A stretch of DNA of 64,000 nt from Paraburkholderia eburnea (GCF_002917095.1 NZ_PQGA01000003.1:372001-436000), one strand, 5' to 3'; numbered from the stretch's first letter, positions 1-10,220 are shown. Notes: generated from the sequence alone by a model not told the origin. Numbers and translations: made by a program.

Positions 1-941
1 AAGACGAACTGCCCACGCCCAGGACGCGCCAATGGACCCTGCTCGTGCAAGGCGCCGATCTTCACGACGATCGCGCCCGCGCGCTGCTCGAACGCTTCCG
101 CTTCGCACCCGACGCGCGCCTGGACGATCTGATGATCTCCTACGCGAGCGACGGCGGCGGCGTAGGCCCGCATTTCGACTCCTACGACGTGTTTCTCCTC
201 CAGGTGCATGGCAAGCGGCGCTGGCGCATCGGTGCGCAGCGCGATCTGTCGTTGCAGGAAGGATTGCCGCTCAAGGTGCTCGCGAACTTCGAGCCGGAAG
301 AGGAATGGGTGCTGGAACCGGGCGACATGCTGTATCTGCCGCCGCACATCGCGCACGACGGCGTGGCCGAGGGCGAGTGCATGACGTGCTCGATCGGCTT
401 TCGTTCGCCTTCCACCGACGAACTCACGAGCCAGTTTCTTTACTGGCTCGCTGAACGCGGCGCGGACAAGGCGCCCGCAGGTAATCCGACGCTCTATCGC
501 GACCCCGATCAGCCCGCCGTGTCGCGTCCTGCACAACTGCCCCCGGCACTTGTGGAGCGCGTCTCGTCGGTGCTTGCTAAAGTGCGCTGGAACGATGCGG
601 ATGTATCGTCGTTCGTGGGGTCCTGGCTTTCAGAACCGAAATCCAATGTGGTGTTCGACGCCCCCGAAAAGCCCCTCGACGAGGCCCGTTTTGTTGCGCG
701 CGCCGCGAAAAGCGGGATAACACTCGACCGCAGGACAATCCTGCTTTACGATGCGCGGTCGTATTACCTCAACGGGGAACAGTACTTGCTCAAAGAAGCA
801 AGGAAGTGGCTGCCGGCATTGGCCGATAACCGCTTGCTGGATGGGAAACGCTTTGTAACACTCTCACACGATTCGAGTGTGACAGTGTTGCTACACGAGT
901 GGTATTGTGCGGGCTGGATACGGCTGGGGGCGCTTGCCTAA
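1..941 (+). CDS. roxA: Cupin (JmjC-type) ribosomal protein L16 arginine hydroxylase-like, 5' partial
   Basis: The gene enters from the left edge; the open frame runs from base 3 to a TAA at 939-941, so the N-terminus is missing. The visible part carries the cupin core: a PHFDSYDVF segment supplies the His and Asp of the HxD iron site, GKRRWRIG follows, and HIAHDG supplies the second His. This matches the 2-oxoglutarate/Fe(II) oxygenase family of E. coli YcfD/RoxA, which hydroxylates an arginine of ribosomal protein L16. The C-terminal part (about 150 residues) fits the winged-helix and dimerisation region of that family. The substrate is inferred from family membership; the fold and metal motif are seen directly. 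Confidence 0.8.
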   Translation, partial: DELPTPRTRQWTLLVQGADLHDDRARALLERFRFAPDARLDDLMISYASDGGGVGPHFDSYDVFLLQVHGKRRWRIGAQRDLSLQEGLPLKVLANFEPEEEWVLEPGDMLYLPPHIAHDGVAEGECMTCSIGFRSPSTDELTSQFLYWLAERGADKAPAGNPTLYRDPDQPAVSRPAQLPPALVERVSSVLAKVRWNDADVSSFVGSWLSEPKSNVVFDAPEKPLDEARFVARAAKSGITLDRRTILLYDARSYYLNGEQYLLKEARKWLPALADNRLLDGKRFVTLSHDSSVTVLLHEWYCAGWIRLGALA

Positions 942-1035
942 GCGCTTCGGGCTGTTATACCGTACTAATATAGTGCTTGTATGAGAAAGACAACGTATTG
1001 TCCCCGGATTTGTCGACGGTCGATACGAAAGTGCC

Positions 1036-1041
1036 TATAAT
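1036..1041 (+). promoter_or_regulatory. Candidate -10 box (TATAAT) for the small lipoprotein gene
   Basis: A perfect TATAAT lies 132 bases before the lipoprotein ATG. A TTGTCG at 1010-1015 resembles a -35 box but its 20-base spacer is long, so only the -10 element is convincing. If used, it predicts a 5' untranslated leader of about 125 bases. Confidence 0.45.
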
Positions 1042-1173
1042 TTCCGCCCAGGCCGTAGGGAAGATTCACGCTCTTGCAGTGCATCTCCACCAGCGGCTCA
1101 AGGTCGGTGTTGGGGCACATTACCGGTATTATTTTGCGCTGTTGCTTACCTTTAACCATAAAAGGACGTGATC

Positions 1174-1449
1174 ATGAAGAAATCCCTCCTCGTAGCATCC
1201 CTGCTGGCAGCTGTTGCACTGGCTGCATGCAACAAGAGCAGCGACCAAGCTGCTGCGCCGGCTAGCGATGCGACCGCTGCTTCGGCACCGGCTGCTGCTG
1301 CTTCGGATTCCGCAGCTGCTGCTTCGGGCGCTGCTGCTGCTGCGAGCGACGCTGCTGCTTCGGCTACGGCTGCGGCTTCGGACGCAGGCGCTGCTGCTTC
1401 GGACGCTGCTGCTTCGGCTGCTGCTCCGGCATCGGGCGCAAGCCAGTAA
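1174..1449 (+). CDS. Small Ala/Ser-rich lipoprotein
   Basis: This 91-residue protein starts MKKSLLVASLL and has a classic type II signal peptide ending in the lipobox LAAC, so it should be lipidated on Cys19. The mature chain is almost only Ala and Ser with a few Asp, Gly and Pro, in runs of SDAAA and SGAAA encoded by repeated gct-gct-tcg codons. The ATG at 1174 is preferred over an in-frame GTG at 1168 because AAAGGA at 1161-1166 is well spaced for it. A strong terminator follows. Function is unknown; the composition suggests a disordered periplasmic tether or spacer. The gene call is secure, the role is not. Confidence 0.8.
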   Translation: MKKSLLVASLLAAVALAACNKSSDQAAAPASDATAASAPAAAASDSAAAASGAAAAASDAAASATAAASDAGAAASDAAASAAAPASGASQ

Positions 1450-1550
1450 GCTGCATTCGCACGCTGCCCGTCCGGAGCTTCGGCTCATACGGGCATCGGC
1501 GCGAAACGCCGTGCAGCCTGACGACATCGTCGGACGCACGGCGGGCATAC

Positions 1551-1584
1551 AGAAAAGCCACGAACGCAAGTTCGTGGCTTTTCT
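1551..1584. terminator. Bidirectional intrinsic terminator
   Basis: A perfect 15-bp stem (1551-1565 with 1570-1584) closes a GCAA tetraloop. The arms begin AGAAAAG and end CTTTTCT, so both strands have a U-rich side. It lies between the converging lipoprotein gene and yoaA. Confidence 0.85.
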
Positions 1585-1675
1585 GTTTATGGCTTCGAAA
1601 TCGAAATCAGCGCAAAAAGAGGATGGATTTCATGCTCAACGCATGTAACCCATCTCTATTATCTGCAAGCGTGTA

Positions 1676-3934
1676 TTACGCGCCCTCTTGCGCGTCGTCT
1701 TCGCCCGAGAAAAACGCCTGCACCACTTCAATCTCGCGCGTGCGCTTGAACGGCGGCAGGCTTTGCCAGATACGTCGGCCATAAGGCTTATCGACAAGAC
1801 GCGTATCGCAGATCATCAGCACCCCGCGATCGGTTTCCGCGCGAATCAGCCGCCCTGCGCCCTGCTTGAGCGTGATGACGGCCTGCGGCAATTGATGAAC
1901 CGCAAACGGGCTCAAGCCTTTCTTCGTCAGCGCATCGAGGCGCGCGGCCAGCACCGGATCATCGGGCGGCGCGAAAGGCAGCTTGTCGATGACGACGAGC
2001 GACAAAGCGTCGCCCCGCACATCCACGCCTTCCCAGAAGCTCTGGCTGCCCACCAGAATCGCGTTGCCATAGGCACGGAAGCGCTCCAGCAGTTCGGTGC
2101 GGCTTGCGTCGCCCTGCACGAGCAACGGCGTGCTCCAGCCACGCGTTTCGATCGTCTCGCGCAGCCGGTCGGCGATCTTGTTGACCGCGCGCAGCGTCGT
2201 GCACAGCATGAAGACGCCGCCGCCCGACGCCTCGATGGCCGGCAACGCGGCATCGAACACGGCATCGGTGAATTGCGGCGACGACGGCTGCGGCATATTG
2301 CGCGGCACGTAGAGCAAGCCCTGTTGCGGATAGTCGAACGGACTCGGCAAAGTCATCGAGCGGCGCGAACTCAGGCCCATCTGCGCCGCATAGTGCGTGA
2401 AGTCGCCACGCACGGACAACGTGGCCGATGTGAAGATCCACGTGCGCGGCACACCGGCACGCTGCTTCGCGAAAATCGGCGCGACGGACAGCGGCGTCTC
2501 GTGCAGTTGCACGGTATGCGAAAACACTTCGACCCAGCGGACTTTTTCGTCGTCGGCGGGATGGCGGGTTTCGTCGCCATCGCCTTCACGTTCGCGCTTG
2601 TTGTCGCTCGCCACGGCCTCGGCCGATCCGCCCGGCACCGCCCAGCCGTTGAGCACGCCCTGCAGCTCGCGCGCGCGGCGCAGACACGCGCCCAGCGACT
2701 CCGCACGCTCGGCCTGACCCGCAAGCGCGTTGGCAAGCGCGCCAAGCTCGGTCTGCAAGGCATCGAGCGAATCGAACAGTGGATGATCGTCCGGCAACTG
2801 CGTGATCGACACACGCAGCGAATCTTCCTTGAACGCGAGCCGCACATCGCGCGCCGCGCGTTCGAGCGCCGCGCCGAGTTTGACCCACTCGACCGCATCG
2901 CGTGCGTGGCTCAACCCTTCCGCGACACAATCGCGCGCGAGTTCGAGAAACTGCGTGGTCGACAGCGTCTCGCCGAAGAACAGCGTGGCCGTTTCGGGCA
3001 ACTGGTGCGCTTCGTCGAAGATGATCGTGTTCGCGCTCGGCAGCAGTTCGGCCATGCCGGTGTCGCGCAGCATGATATCGGCGAAGAACAGATGGTGGTT
3101 CACCACCACGATGTCGGCCTGCTGCGCCTCGCGGCGCGCCTGCATCACGAAGCAGTCCTTGTAATTCGGACACTCCTGGCCGAGGCAGTTATCGCGCGTG
3201 GAGGTGACCATCGACCACACCGCGGCCGTTTCCGGCACGCTCGCGAGTTCTGCCTTGTCGCCCGAGCGCGTGATCTTCGCGAAGCGGATGATTTCCTGCA
3301 GATACGCCGTCTCCTGCCGCGATGGCAGTCGACCGTTATCGGCCGTGCGCTGCAGGTAGTAATGGCACAGGTAGTTCGAGCGGCCCTTGAGCATCGCGAT
3401 GCTTACCGGCACGGCGAGCGCGTCGCGCACCGTCGGGATATCGCGGGCGAAAAGCTGATCCTGAAGGTGCTTGGTGCCGGTGGAGACGATCACCTTGCCG
3501 CCCCACAGCATCGCCGGCACGAGGTAGGCATAGGTCTTGCCGGTGCCCGTGCCGGCTTCGACGATCAGGGTGTTGTCGCCGGATTCGGCGGCGGCGTTGG
3601 CGGCGTCCTCGGCCTGCGGCGCGACGGGGGCGCCGCGCTCGAGACGGCGCGCCGGACGCGACTGAAGCTCGAACGCAGCCGGCTCGGCCTGCGCCTGGGC
3701 GGCGGCTTCCATGGCGGCCGCCACGGCGCGCGCCATTTCGATCTGCGCGGCACGCGGCCGATAGCCGTCGATCTCGCGTGCGAGAAGGCCGTCGGCGGCG
3801 AACAGTTGTTCGAGCTCGGCGCCGCGACGCGTGCTCAGGGCAGGCGCCGACGCCGTTTGCGCAGCGCGCGCGTCACTGTTCCGCGCGCCATCGTCGCGCG
3901 CAGAACCGGATCGGGAAACGGTCGTTGAATTCAA
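1676..3934 (-). CDS. yoaA: ATP-dependent Fe-S DNA helicase, YoaA/DinG (XPD-like) family
   Basis: This 752-residue superfamily 2 helicase has Walker A GTGTGKT at about residues 128-134 and a DEAH box at 307-310. Four cysteines at about 190, 250, 255 and 261 match the [4Fe-4S] domain of XPD-like helicases. The segments ISTGTKHLQDQL, DEAHQLPETA, SFWEGVDVRGD and QGAGRLIRA align closely with E. coli YoaA, which acts in DNA repair and replication-gap tolerance with the clamp-loader subunit HolC. The start is a TTG at 3934 with an upstream AGGAA; no ATG lies ahead of the conserved region. About 40 Ala/Arg-rich residues (roughly 78-120) are inserted before Walker A compared with E. coli. The family call is firm; YoaA rather than DinG is judged from sequence resemblance. 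Confidence 0.9.
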   Translation of the reverse strand: MNSTTVSRSGSARDDGARNSDARAAQTASAPALSTRRGAELEQLFAADGLLAREIDGYRPRAAQIEMARAVAAAMEAAAQAQAEPAAFELQSRPARRLERGAPVAPQAEDAANAAAESGDNTLIVEAGTGTGKTYAYLVPAMLWGGKVIVSTGTKHLQDQLFARDIPTVRDALAVPVSIAMLKGRSNYLCHYYLQRTADNGRLPSRQETAYLQEIIRFAKITRSGDKAELASVPETAAVWSMVTSTRDNCLGQECPNYKDCFVMQARREAQQADIVVVNHHLFFADIMLRDTGMAELLPSANTIIFDEAHQLPETATLFFGETLSTTQFLELARDCVAEGLSHARDAVEWVKLGAALERAARDVRLAFKEDSLRVSITQLPDDHPLFDSLDALQTELGALANALAGQAERAESLGACLRRARELQGVLNGWAVPGGSAEAVASDNKREREGDGDETRHPADDEKVRWVEVFSHTVQLHETPLSVAPIFAKQRAGVPRTWIFTSATLSVRGDFTHYAAQMGLSSRRSMTLPSPFDYPQQGLLYVPRNMPQPSSPQFTDAVFDAALPAIEASGGGVFMLCTTLRAVNKIADRLRETIETRGWSTPLLVQGDASRTELLERFRAYGNAILVGSQSFWEGVDVRGDALSLVVIDKLPFAPPDDPVLAARLDALTKKGLSPFAVHQLPQAVITLKQGAGRLIRAETDRGVLMICDTRLVDKPYGRRIWQSLPPFKRTREIEVVQAFFSGEDDAQEGA

Positions 3935-4009
3935 GGCAAGCGGTTCCTGCTCGGACCTCGGGGCGCGGCCCGACTGCTGCCGCGCCCCGGCGCCTGCCGG
4001 GACCCGAAG

Positions 4010-4243
4010 TCAGGCGTGCCCGTTCGAAGTCTTCGGTAAATCGGGGTCCAGCTGCAATTGCAGCAAGATGATGTTGTCTTTCAGCTTGAGCTTGCGCCTC
4101 TTCAGCTTCTGCAGTTCGAGATCGTCGAAGTCCGACGTCTCGCACATCCGCTCAATCACACGGTCAAGATCCCCGTGTTCCGATTCCAGTTGCAGAATGC
4201 GGTCACGAAGGACCTCGCTCTTGACTTCACGTTGCTCGCGCAT
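4010..4243 (-). CDS. DUF465 (YdcH-like) family protein
   Basis: This 77-residue, highly charged, helical protein contains LESEHGDLDRVIERM and LKRRKLKLKDNI, typical of the DUF465/YdcH family of short coiled-coil proteins of unknown function. The frame is open further upstream, but the ATG at 4243 is the likely start: GAGGAGG lies 5 bases before it and the resulting length fits the family. It sits 75 bases upstream of yoaA on the same strand and may share its transcript. Confidence 0.85.
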   Translation of the reverse strand: MREQREVKSEVLRDRILQLESEHGDLDRVIERMCETSDFDDLELQKLKRRKLKLKDNIILLQLQLDPDLPKTSNGHA

Positions 4244-4359
4244 GCTCGCCTCCTCGTCATGAACGGCGTGCGCCTTGCGAAGGGTCACACGCCTGAGGTT
4301 GCTGTCTGGCTGAAAAAGCGTGGTGTTGCGGGGTGCGACTCTGTGTTACTGGCTCTGTA

Positions 4360-5382
4360 TTACTGGCCCTGCTGCTGTTGCTGCTTAAGCTGCTGTTGTT
4401 GCTGTTCCTGCTGCTGCTTTTGCTGTTCTTGCTGCTGAGCCTTCTCGGCCGCCTGCTTCTGGCGTGCTTCGACGTCAGCCTTGTGCTTCGCGGCGTCTTC
4501 CTGCTTCTGCTGGAAGCGCTGGGCCTTGTCGGCCCGTTCCTGAGCCTGTTGCTGACCTTGGGCGCGGGCCTGATCCAGCTGCTTCTGGTAATCCGACTGC
4601 TTTTTGTCGTAGGCAGCCTGGTTGGCCGAACGCTGCGACTGCGCCTGTGCGCCTTCACGTTGCGCCTGATCCAGCGCATGCTGACGCTGCTTGTCCTGGA
4701 ACGCCTGCTCGTTCGCCGCGCGCTGCGGCGCTTCCGCCTGGCGCTGCGCCTGATCGAGCGCATGCTGGCGCTGCTTGTCCTCGAACGCCTGCGCACTCGC
4801 CGTCTCGTTGGCGGCGCGCTGCGGCGCATCGGCCTGGTCGCGCGCGCGTTGCAGCGCGGCCTGCTCGTCGCGGCGGCGTGCGTTGTCGGCACGCTGCTCT
4901 TCGTCGAGCGCCAACTGCTGCTGGCGAATGTCCGCCTGCACCACGCGCATCGAGTCGCGCGCCTTGCCAAGACAGTGATTCACGAAAAACGTGTCGTAGC
5001 AGTTGTGCTGCGCCACGCCGTACTGATAGTTGTTTTCCGCCGTACGCCGGTCAAGGACCTTCTGGCGCGCGGCGAAATCGTTCTGGACCGCGCTATCCTG
5101 AGTGTCCGACGAAACGCCCGACGAAGTGCCCGATGCACCGAGCGGAGCCAGCGCACCGGAAGCCGTGCGCGCTTGCGCGCCACTTGCCGCCGTATCGACG
5201 CCGGAAACCATCCCAGAGGCTGCTGCCTCCTGCGCAAGGGCCGGAACACTCGCCGCGGCCAGCAAGGCGACGGCACAAGCCGCCGCGCGGGCGGTGGTCT
5301 GCCATGCGGCGCCTTCGCGCGCACGGGACCGGACAGATAACAAGCGGGATGGGTTCAACGTCTTCTGAGGGCAGCGGAACAT
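4360..5382 (-). CDS. Secreted Gln-rich coiled-coil protein (TolA-like composition)
   Basis: The 340-residue protein has an N-terminal export signal ending in ASVPALAQ after an unusually long n-region. A small Cys-containing region follows ([16 protein letters not shown]). About 200 residues of Glu/Gln/Arg/Ala-rich helix then contain two near-identical repeats around [15 protein letters not shown] and APQRAANE. The C-terminus is a polyglutamine tail. The ATG at 5382 is used, since the frame continues open to base 7854 only as a shadow of tex. Composition resembles the TolA central domain, but no TolA C-terminal domain is visible, so a Tol role is not claimed. It is divergent from tex and is probably periplasmic or envelope-associated. 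Confidence 0.7.
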   Translation of the reverse strand: MFRCPQKTLNPSRLLSVRSRAREGAAWQTTARAAACAVALLAAASVPALAQEAAASGMVSGVDTAASGAQARTASGALAPLGASGTSSGVSSDTQDSAVQNDFAARQKVLDRRTAENNYQYGVAQHNCYDTFFVNHCLGKARDSMRVVQADIRQQQLALDEEQRADNARRRDEQAALQRARDQADAPQRAANETASAQAFEDKQRQHALDQAQRQAEAPQRAANEQAFQDKQRQHALDQAQREGAQAQSQRSANQAAYDKKQSDYQKQLDQARAQGQQQAQERADKAQRFQQKQEDAAKHKADVEARQKQAAEKAQQQEQQKQQQEQQQQQLKQQQQQGQ

Positions 5383-5407
5383 GCCGCAAATTCTAACACC
5401 CCCCGGG

Positions 5408-5435
5408 TTGAGCGCCCGGCCATTTATGGCAAAAT
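5408..5435 (+). promoter_or_regulatory. Candidate tex promoter
   Basis: TTGAGC at 5408-5413 is followed after 16 bases by CAAAAT at 5430-5435, a plausible sigma-70 pair in the divergent gap ahead of tex. The start would leave a leader of about 110 bases. A directly repeated GCCGGTTGCC lies between it and the gene. Confidence 0.35.
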
Positions 5436-5553
5436 GCCCCGCTCCACTGGCCGGCGGGCGCGCCTTCGCGGACCTGTCCCGCCGGTTGCCGCGCCGGTTG
5501 CCGGAAAGCCAATCCGGACCGCAAACCGATCCTCGCAGGAATATCCAGACCCT

Positions 5554-7917
5554 ATGACGGAAACCGTAGCACTCAAGATCGTCCAGCGTATCGCCAGCGA
5601 GCTGACCGTTCAGCCGCGTCAGGTGGCGGCCGCCGTCCAGCTTCTCGACGAAGGAGCGACCGTTCCGTTCATCGCCCGATACCGCAAGGAAGTCACGGGC
5701 AATCTCGACGATACGCAACTGCGCACGCTCGAAGAGCGGCTGATCTATCTGCGCGAACTCGAAGAGCGCCGCGCCGCGATCCTCGCGAGCATCGACGAGC
5801 AAGGCAAGCTCACCGACGAACTGCGCACCGCCATCGAGACCGCCGACAGCAAGCAGGTTCTCGAAGACCTCTATCTCCCGTACAAGCCCAAGCGCCGCAC
5901 GCGCGCGCAGATCGCGCGCGAAGCCGGCCTGCAGCCGCTCGCCGACGCCCTGCTCGCGAACCCGCTGCTCGATCCGCAAACGGAAGCCGCGCAATACGTG
6001 GACGCCGAAAAGGGTGTCGCCGACGTGAAAGCCGCCCTCGACGGCGCGCGCGACATTCTGTCGGAACAGTTCGGCGAAACCGCCGAGCTGCTGGGCAAAC
6101 TGCGCGACTGGCTGCACAACCAGGGCGTCGTGATGTCGAGCGTGGTCGAAGGCAAGGAGAACGAGGAAGGCGAAAAATTCCGCGACTACTACGACTACTC
6201 CGAGACCATCAAGACGGTGCCGTCGCACCGCGCGCTCGCCCTCTTTCGCGGCCGTAACGCCGGTGTGCTGATGGTGAAGCTGGGTCTGGGCGGCGAGCTC
6301 GACACGCAGACGCCGCATCCGGGCGAAGCGCATATCGCACGCCACTTCGGCATCGCCAACCAGGGCCGTCCGGCCGACAAATGGCTCTCGGACGTGTGCC
6401 GCTGGTGCTGGCGCGTCAAGGTGCAGCCGCACCTCGAAAACGAACTGCTGACAAACCTGCGCGAGCAGGCCGAAAACGAGGCGATCCGCGTGTTCGCGCG
6501 CAACCTCAAGGATCTGCTGCTGGCGGCTCCCGCCGGCCCCAAGGCCGTGATCGGCCTCGATCCGGGTCTGCGCACGGGCGTGAAGGTGGCCGTGGTCGAT
6601 CGCACCGGCAAGGTGCTCGCGACCGACACGATCTACCCGCACGAACCGCGCCGCGACTGGGACGGGTCGCTCGCCAAACTCGCGCGCATCGCCGCGCAGA
6701 CGCAGGCGGAACTCATCAGCATCGGCAACGGCACGGCCTCGCGTGAAACTGACAAGCTCGCGAGCGAGCTGATTTCGAAGCATCCGGAACTGAAGCTGCA
6801 AAAGATCGTGGTGTCCGAAGCCGGCGCATCGGTTTATTCGGCGTCCGAACTGGCGGCCAAGGAATTCCCGGAAATGGACGTCTCGCTGCGCGGCGCCGTG
6901 TCGATCGCGCGCCGCCTGCAGGACCCGCTCGCCGAACTCGTGAAGATCGAGCCGAAGGCGATCGGCGTGGGCCAGTATCAGCACGACGTGAACCAGCGCG
7001 AACTCGCGCGCTCGCTCGACGCAGTCGTCGAGGATTGCGTCAACGCAGTGGGCGTCGATGCGAACACGGCGTCGGTCGCGCTGCTCGCGCGCGTGTCGGG
7101 TCTGAACGCCACGCTCGCACGCAATATCGTCGATTACCGCGACGCGAACGGTCCCTTCCCCTCGCGCGAGCATCTGAAAAAGGTACCGCGTCTGGGCGAC
7201 AAGACCTTCGAGCAGGCTGCGGGCTTCCTGCGCATCAACAGCGGCGAAAATCCGCTCGATCGCTCGTCGGTGCACCCGGAAGCGTATCCGGTCGTCGAGC
7301 GCATGCTCGCGAAGATCCAGCGCGCCATCGGCGACGTGCTCGGCAATCGCGAGGCGCTTTCGGGTCTCTCGCCTACCGAATTCGTCGACGATCGCTTCGG
7401 TCTGCCGACCGTGCGCGACATCCTGAGCGAACTGGAAAAGCCGGGCCGCGATCCGCGTCCCGAGTTCAAGACCGCCACCTTCCGCGACGGCGTCGAGAAA
7501 GTCTCGGACCTCGTGCCGGGCATGGTGCTCGAAGGCGTCGTGACCAACGTGGCGGCGTTCGGCGCGTTCGTCGACGTGGGCGTGCATCAGGACGGCCTCG
7601 TGCACGTCTCGGCGCTGTCGACGAAGTTCATCAAGGATCCGCACGAAGTCGTGAAGGCTGGTCAGGTCGTGAAGGTCAAGGTGCTCGACGTCGACGTGAA
7701 GCGTCAACGCATCGCGCTCACGATGCGCATGGACGACGATCCGGCAAGCGCCGCGCAACGCAGCGGCGGCGCGGGCAGCGGCAATCGCGACCGTGGTGAT
7801 CGCAACGACCGGAATGATCGCGGCGGCAATGCCAACCACCGTGGCGGTGGTCAACGCTCGCGCGACGCGGAGCCGGCTGGCGCGATGGCGGCGGCGTTCG
7901 CGAAGCTCAAGCGATAA
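5554..7917 (+). CDS. tex: Tex family transcription accessory / RNA-binding protein
   Basis: This 787-residue protein shows the Tex layout: an N-terminal helical region ([34 protein letters not shown]), a central YqgF-like fold ([17 protein letters not shown]), helix-hairpin-helix motifs ([15 protein letters not shown]), and a C-terminal S1 RNA-binding domain ([23 protein letters not shown]). A Gly/Arg/Asn-rich tail ends the chain. Tex is a conserved nucleic-acid-binding protein linked to transcription and toxin expression in other bacteria. The ATG at 5554 is chosen because [11 protein letters not shown] begins the conserved region; the frame is open to 5434 without support. Length matches the family. 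Confidence 0.95.
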   Translation: MTETVALKIVQRIASELTVQPRQVAAAVQLLDEGATVPFIARYRKEVTGNLDDTQLRTLEERLIYLRELEERRAAILASIDEQGKLTDELRTAIETADSKQVLEDLYLPYKPKRRTRAQIAREAGLQPLADALLANPLLDPQTEAAQYVDAEKGVADVKAALDGARDILSEQFGETAELLGKLRDWLHNQGVVMSSVVEGKENEEGEKFRDYYDYSETIKTVPSHRALALFRGRNAGVLMVKLGLGGELDTQTPHPGEAHIARHFGIANQGRPADKWLSDVCRWCWRVKVQPHLENELLTNLREQAENEAIRVFARNLKDLLLAAPAGPKAVIGLDPGLRTGVKVAVVDRTGKVLATDTIYPHEPRRDWDGSLAKLARIAAQTQAELISIGNGTASRETDKLASELISKHPELKLQKIVVSEAGASVYSASELAAKEFPEMDVSLRGAVSIARRLQDPLAELVKIEPKAIGVGQYQHDVNQRELARSLDAVVEDCVNAVGVDANTASVALLARVSGLNATLARNIVDYRDANGPFPSREHLKKVPRLGDKTFEQAAGFLRINSGENPLDRSSVHPEAYPVVERMLAKIQRAIGDVLGNREALSGLSPTEFVDDRFGLPTVRDILSELEKPGRDPRPEFKTATFRDGVEKVSDLVPGMVLEGVVTNVAAFGAFVDVGVHQDGLVHVSALSTKFIKDPHEVVKAGQVVKVKVLDVDVKRQRIALTMRMDDDPASAAQRSGGAGSGNRDRGDRNDRNDRGGNANHRGGGQRSRDAEPAGAMAAAFAKLKR

Positions 7918-7965
7918 CCGCCGTAAAGCGCGCGTGAGCCGTGCGGCTCACGTTGCGCACGCAAC

Positions 7966-7995
7966 AAAAAATGGCGCCTCGCGGCGCCATTTTTT
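7966..7995. terminator. Intrinsic terminator between converging tex and kup
   Basis: A 13-bp stem (7966-7978 with 7983-7995) around a TCGC loop has A-rich and T-rich flanks, so it works on both strands. A second hairpin (7934-7940 with 7945-7951) precedes it on the tex side. Confidence 0.85.
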
Positions 7996-8026
7996 TGTCC
8001 GGCTCCGGCTCGCGCCGGCACCCTCG

Positions 8027-9913
8027 TCAAATCTCGATCTTCGTCCCCAACTCCACCACGCGATTGGCGGGAATGCTGAAGAAATCGGTCGGCTTCGCGG
8101 CGTTCTGATGCATCCACGCGAAGATGCGCTCGCGGAAAATCGACATGCCGGGCAACTGCGTCGGCACCACGGTCTCGCGCGCGAGGAAGAACGACGTGTC
8201 CATCATTTCGAACGACAGGCCTTGCGCGCGACCCACCTCTTCGAGCACGGCCTTCACGTCCGGCGTCTCGTTGAAACCATAATCGGCCTTCACGAGATAC
8301 AGCCCGCCGCCAACGTCACGCACGCTGACACGCTCCGCGTTGGGCACATAGGGAATGTCGCGGATCTTGAACGTGAGGAAGATCGTGCGCTCGTGCAGCA
8401 CCTTGTTGTGCTTGAGGTTGTGCAGCAGGCTCACCGGCACGAGCGCGTCGCTGCCCGTGAGATAGATAGCCGTGCCCGACACGCGATGCGGCGGATGCGC
8501 GAGCAGCCCCTGCAGGAAAGGCATGAGCGGAATACCATCGGCTGCGGTGCGCTCCTTGACGATCATGCGCCCCTTGAACCAGGTCATCAGCAGGAAGAAC
8601 AGCAGCGCGCCGATGCCCAGCGGCAGCCAGCCACCCTCTTCGACCTTCAGCAGGTTCGCGCCGAAGAAGCCCAGATCGACAGCCAGCAGCACCGCGATGA
8701 TGCAGGCGACGAGCGCCCGGTTCCACTTCCAGACCTTCGTCATCACGACGGCGACGAGCACCGTGGTAATCACCATCGTCGCGGTCACGGCGATACCGTA
8801 CGCAGCGGCGAGATTGTCCGAACTCTTGAAGGCCACCACGATGCACAGAATGATGAACAGCAGCATCCAGTTCACGACCGGCACATAGATCTGGCCGATG
8901 GCGAGATCCGACGTGTGCAGCACCTTCATGCGCGGCACGTAACCGAGCAGGATCGCCTGGCTCGTGAGCGAGTACGCACCCGAAATCACGGCCTGCGAGG
9001 CGATCACCGTCGCGACCGTCGAGAGCACGACGAGCGGCAGCAGCGCCCAGTCCGGCGCGAGCAGGAAGAACGGGTTTTCGATCGCGCTATGGTCCTGCAT
9101 CAGCAGCGCGCCTTGCCCGAAGTAGTTGAGCACGAGCGACGGCATCACCAGCGTGTACCACGCGCAGCGGATCGGCTTCGCGCCGAAGTGGCCCATGTCG
9201 GCGTAGAGCGCTTCCGCGCCGGTCAGCACCAGCACGACCGAGCCGAGCACCACGTAGGCCTGCAGCAGGTGCGCGCCCATGAACGTGAAGGCGTAGTACG
9301 GATTGAGCGCGGCGATCACGCCAGGCTGCTGCACGATGCGCGAAATGCCCAGCACGGCGATGGTCACGAACCACAGCACCATGATCGGCCCGAACAGGCG
9401 GCCGACGAGCGAGGTGCCGTGACGCTGGATCCAGAACAGCGCGATCAGGATCACCATCGTGATCGGCAGCACCAGATGCGTGAGCTTGGGGGCGGCAAGT
9501 TCGAGCCCTTCGACCGCCGACATCACCGAGATCGCCGGCGTAATCACGGCGTCGCCGTAGAACATGCAGGCGCCGAATATGCCCAGCGCCGTGAGCACCA
9601 CGGCCGCCTTGCTCCGGCGATCGAACGAGCGCATTGCCAGCGCCATGAGCGCGAGCACGCCGCCCTCGCCGTTATTGTCGGCGCGCATCACGAGCAGCAC
9701 GTACTTGATGCTGACGACGATCACGATCGCCCAGAACAGCAGCGAGATGACGCCGAGAATGGAAGTGTCGTTCAGAGGAATGCCGTGGGCGGGGCTGAAC
9801 GCCTCTTTGAGGGAGTACAGCGGACTCGTGCCGATGTCGCCGAACACCACGCCGATGGCCGCTACGGCGAGTGTGGGTAGCGGCTGCTTTGCCACGTGCG
9901 TGCTAGTTGTCAT
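8027..9913 (-). CDS. kup: Potassium transport system protein Kup
   Basis: The 628-residue protein begins with the family signature [22 protein letters not shown]. About twelve hydrophobic spans follow, then a hydrophilic cytoplasmic tail of about 170 residues. [20 protein letters not shown] and [13 protein letters not shown] are characteristic Kup segments. Kup is a low-affinity, proton-coupled K+ uptake system of the inner membrane. Length and topology match the family. It is monocistronic, facing tex across a shared terminator. Confidence 0.96.
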   Translation of the reverse strand: MTTSTHVAKQPLPTLAVAAIGVVFGDIGTSPLYSLKEAFSPAHGIPLNDTSILGVISLLFWAIVIVVSIKYVLLVMRADNNGEGGVLALMALAMRSFDRRSKAAVVLTALGIFGACMFYGDAVITPAISVMSAVEGLELAAPKLTHLVLPITMVILIALFWIQRHGTSLVGRLFGPIMVLWFVTIAVLGISRIVQQPGVIAALNPYYAFTFMGAHLLQAYVVLGSVVLVLTGAEALYADMGHFGAKPIRCAWYTLVMPSLVLNYFGQGALLMQDHSAIENPFFLLAPDWALLPLVVLSTVATVIASQAVISGAYSLTSQAILLGYVPRMKVLHTSDLAIGQIYVPVVNWMLLFIILCIVVAFKSSDNLAAAYGIAVTATMVITTVLVAVVMTKVWKWNRALVACIIAVLLAVDLGFFGANLLKVEEGGWLPLGIGALLFFLLMTWFKGRMIVKERTAADGIPLMPFLQGLLAHPPHRVSGTAIYLTGSDALVPVSLLHNLKHNKVLHERTIFLTFKIRDIPYVPNAERVSVRDVGGGLYLVKADYGFNETPDVKAVLEEVGRAQGLSFEMMDTSFFLARETVVPTQLPGMSIFRERIFAWMHQNAAKPTDFFSIPANRVVELGTKIEI

Positions 9914-10124
9914 ATACGCGGAGATCCGTTTGAGGCGGAAAAAACGAGCGCTATTCTAAACCGGCTTGGGGGCGGAACCCAGAGGCGTCGCGGATGTTCG
10001 TTGTGGCCCCGCGACTGATCGGGTCCCCGCGCAGTTTAGCATTCGCCTTTGACACAGTCTGCCCGCTTGTGCCGCGAAGTGCGAGCGGGTGCATCGAGGC
10101 GCCATTGTGCAAAGGTTTCGCGCA

Positions 10125-10152
10125 TAAAAAACGGAGCCTCGTGAGGCTCCGT
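10125..10152 (-). terminator. Intrinsic terminator after the phosphoribosyltransferase gene
   Basis: A 10-bp stem (10131-10140 with 10143-10152) is followed, on the minus strand, by a run of U encoded by the A-tract at 10125-10131. It lies about 70 bases past the stop of the upstream gene. Confidence 0.8.
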
Positions 10153-10220
10153 TCGATTCCCGGCCACCCGCACGGCGCATGCAGCGCCGCCGGCGGCTCG
10201 GGTCATACTGGACCTGGCAG

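Noticed and set aside
1688..3928. Open frame of 746 codons on the plus strand opposite yoaA
   Set aside because: High-GC DNA leaves long antisense frames. The product is Arg/His/Ala-rich with no motif, while the minus strand encodes a clear helicase.
5383..7854. Minus-strand extension that would make the Gln-rich protein 1164 residues long
   Set aside because: This part is antisense to tex and has no recognisable domain. The ATG at 5382 followed by an export signal is a better start.
7793..9880. Plus-strand open frame of 695 codons opposite kup
   Set aside because: It is the His/Arg/Gln-rich complement of Kup membrane spans, an antisense artefact.
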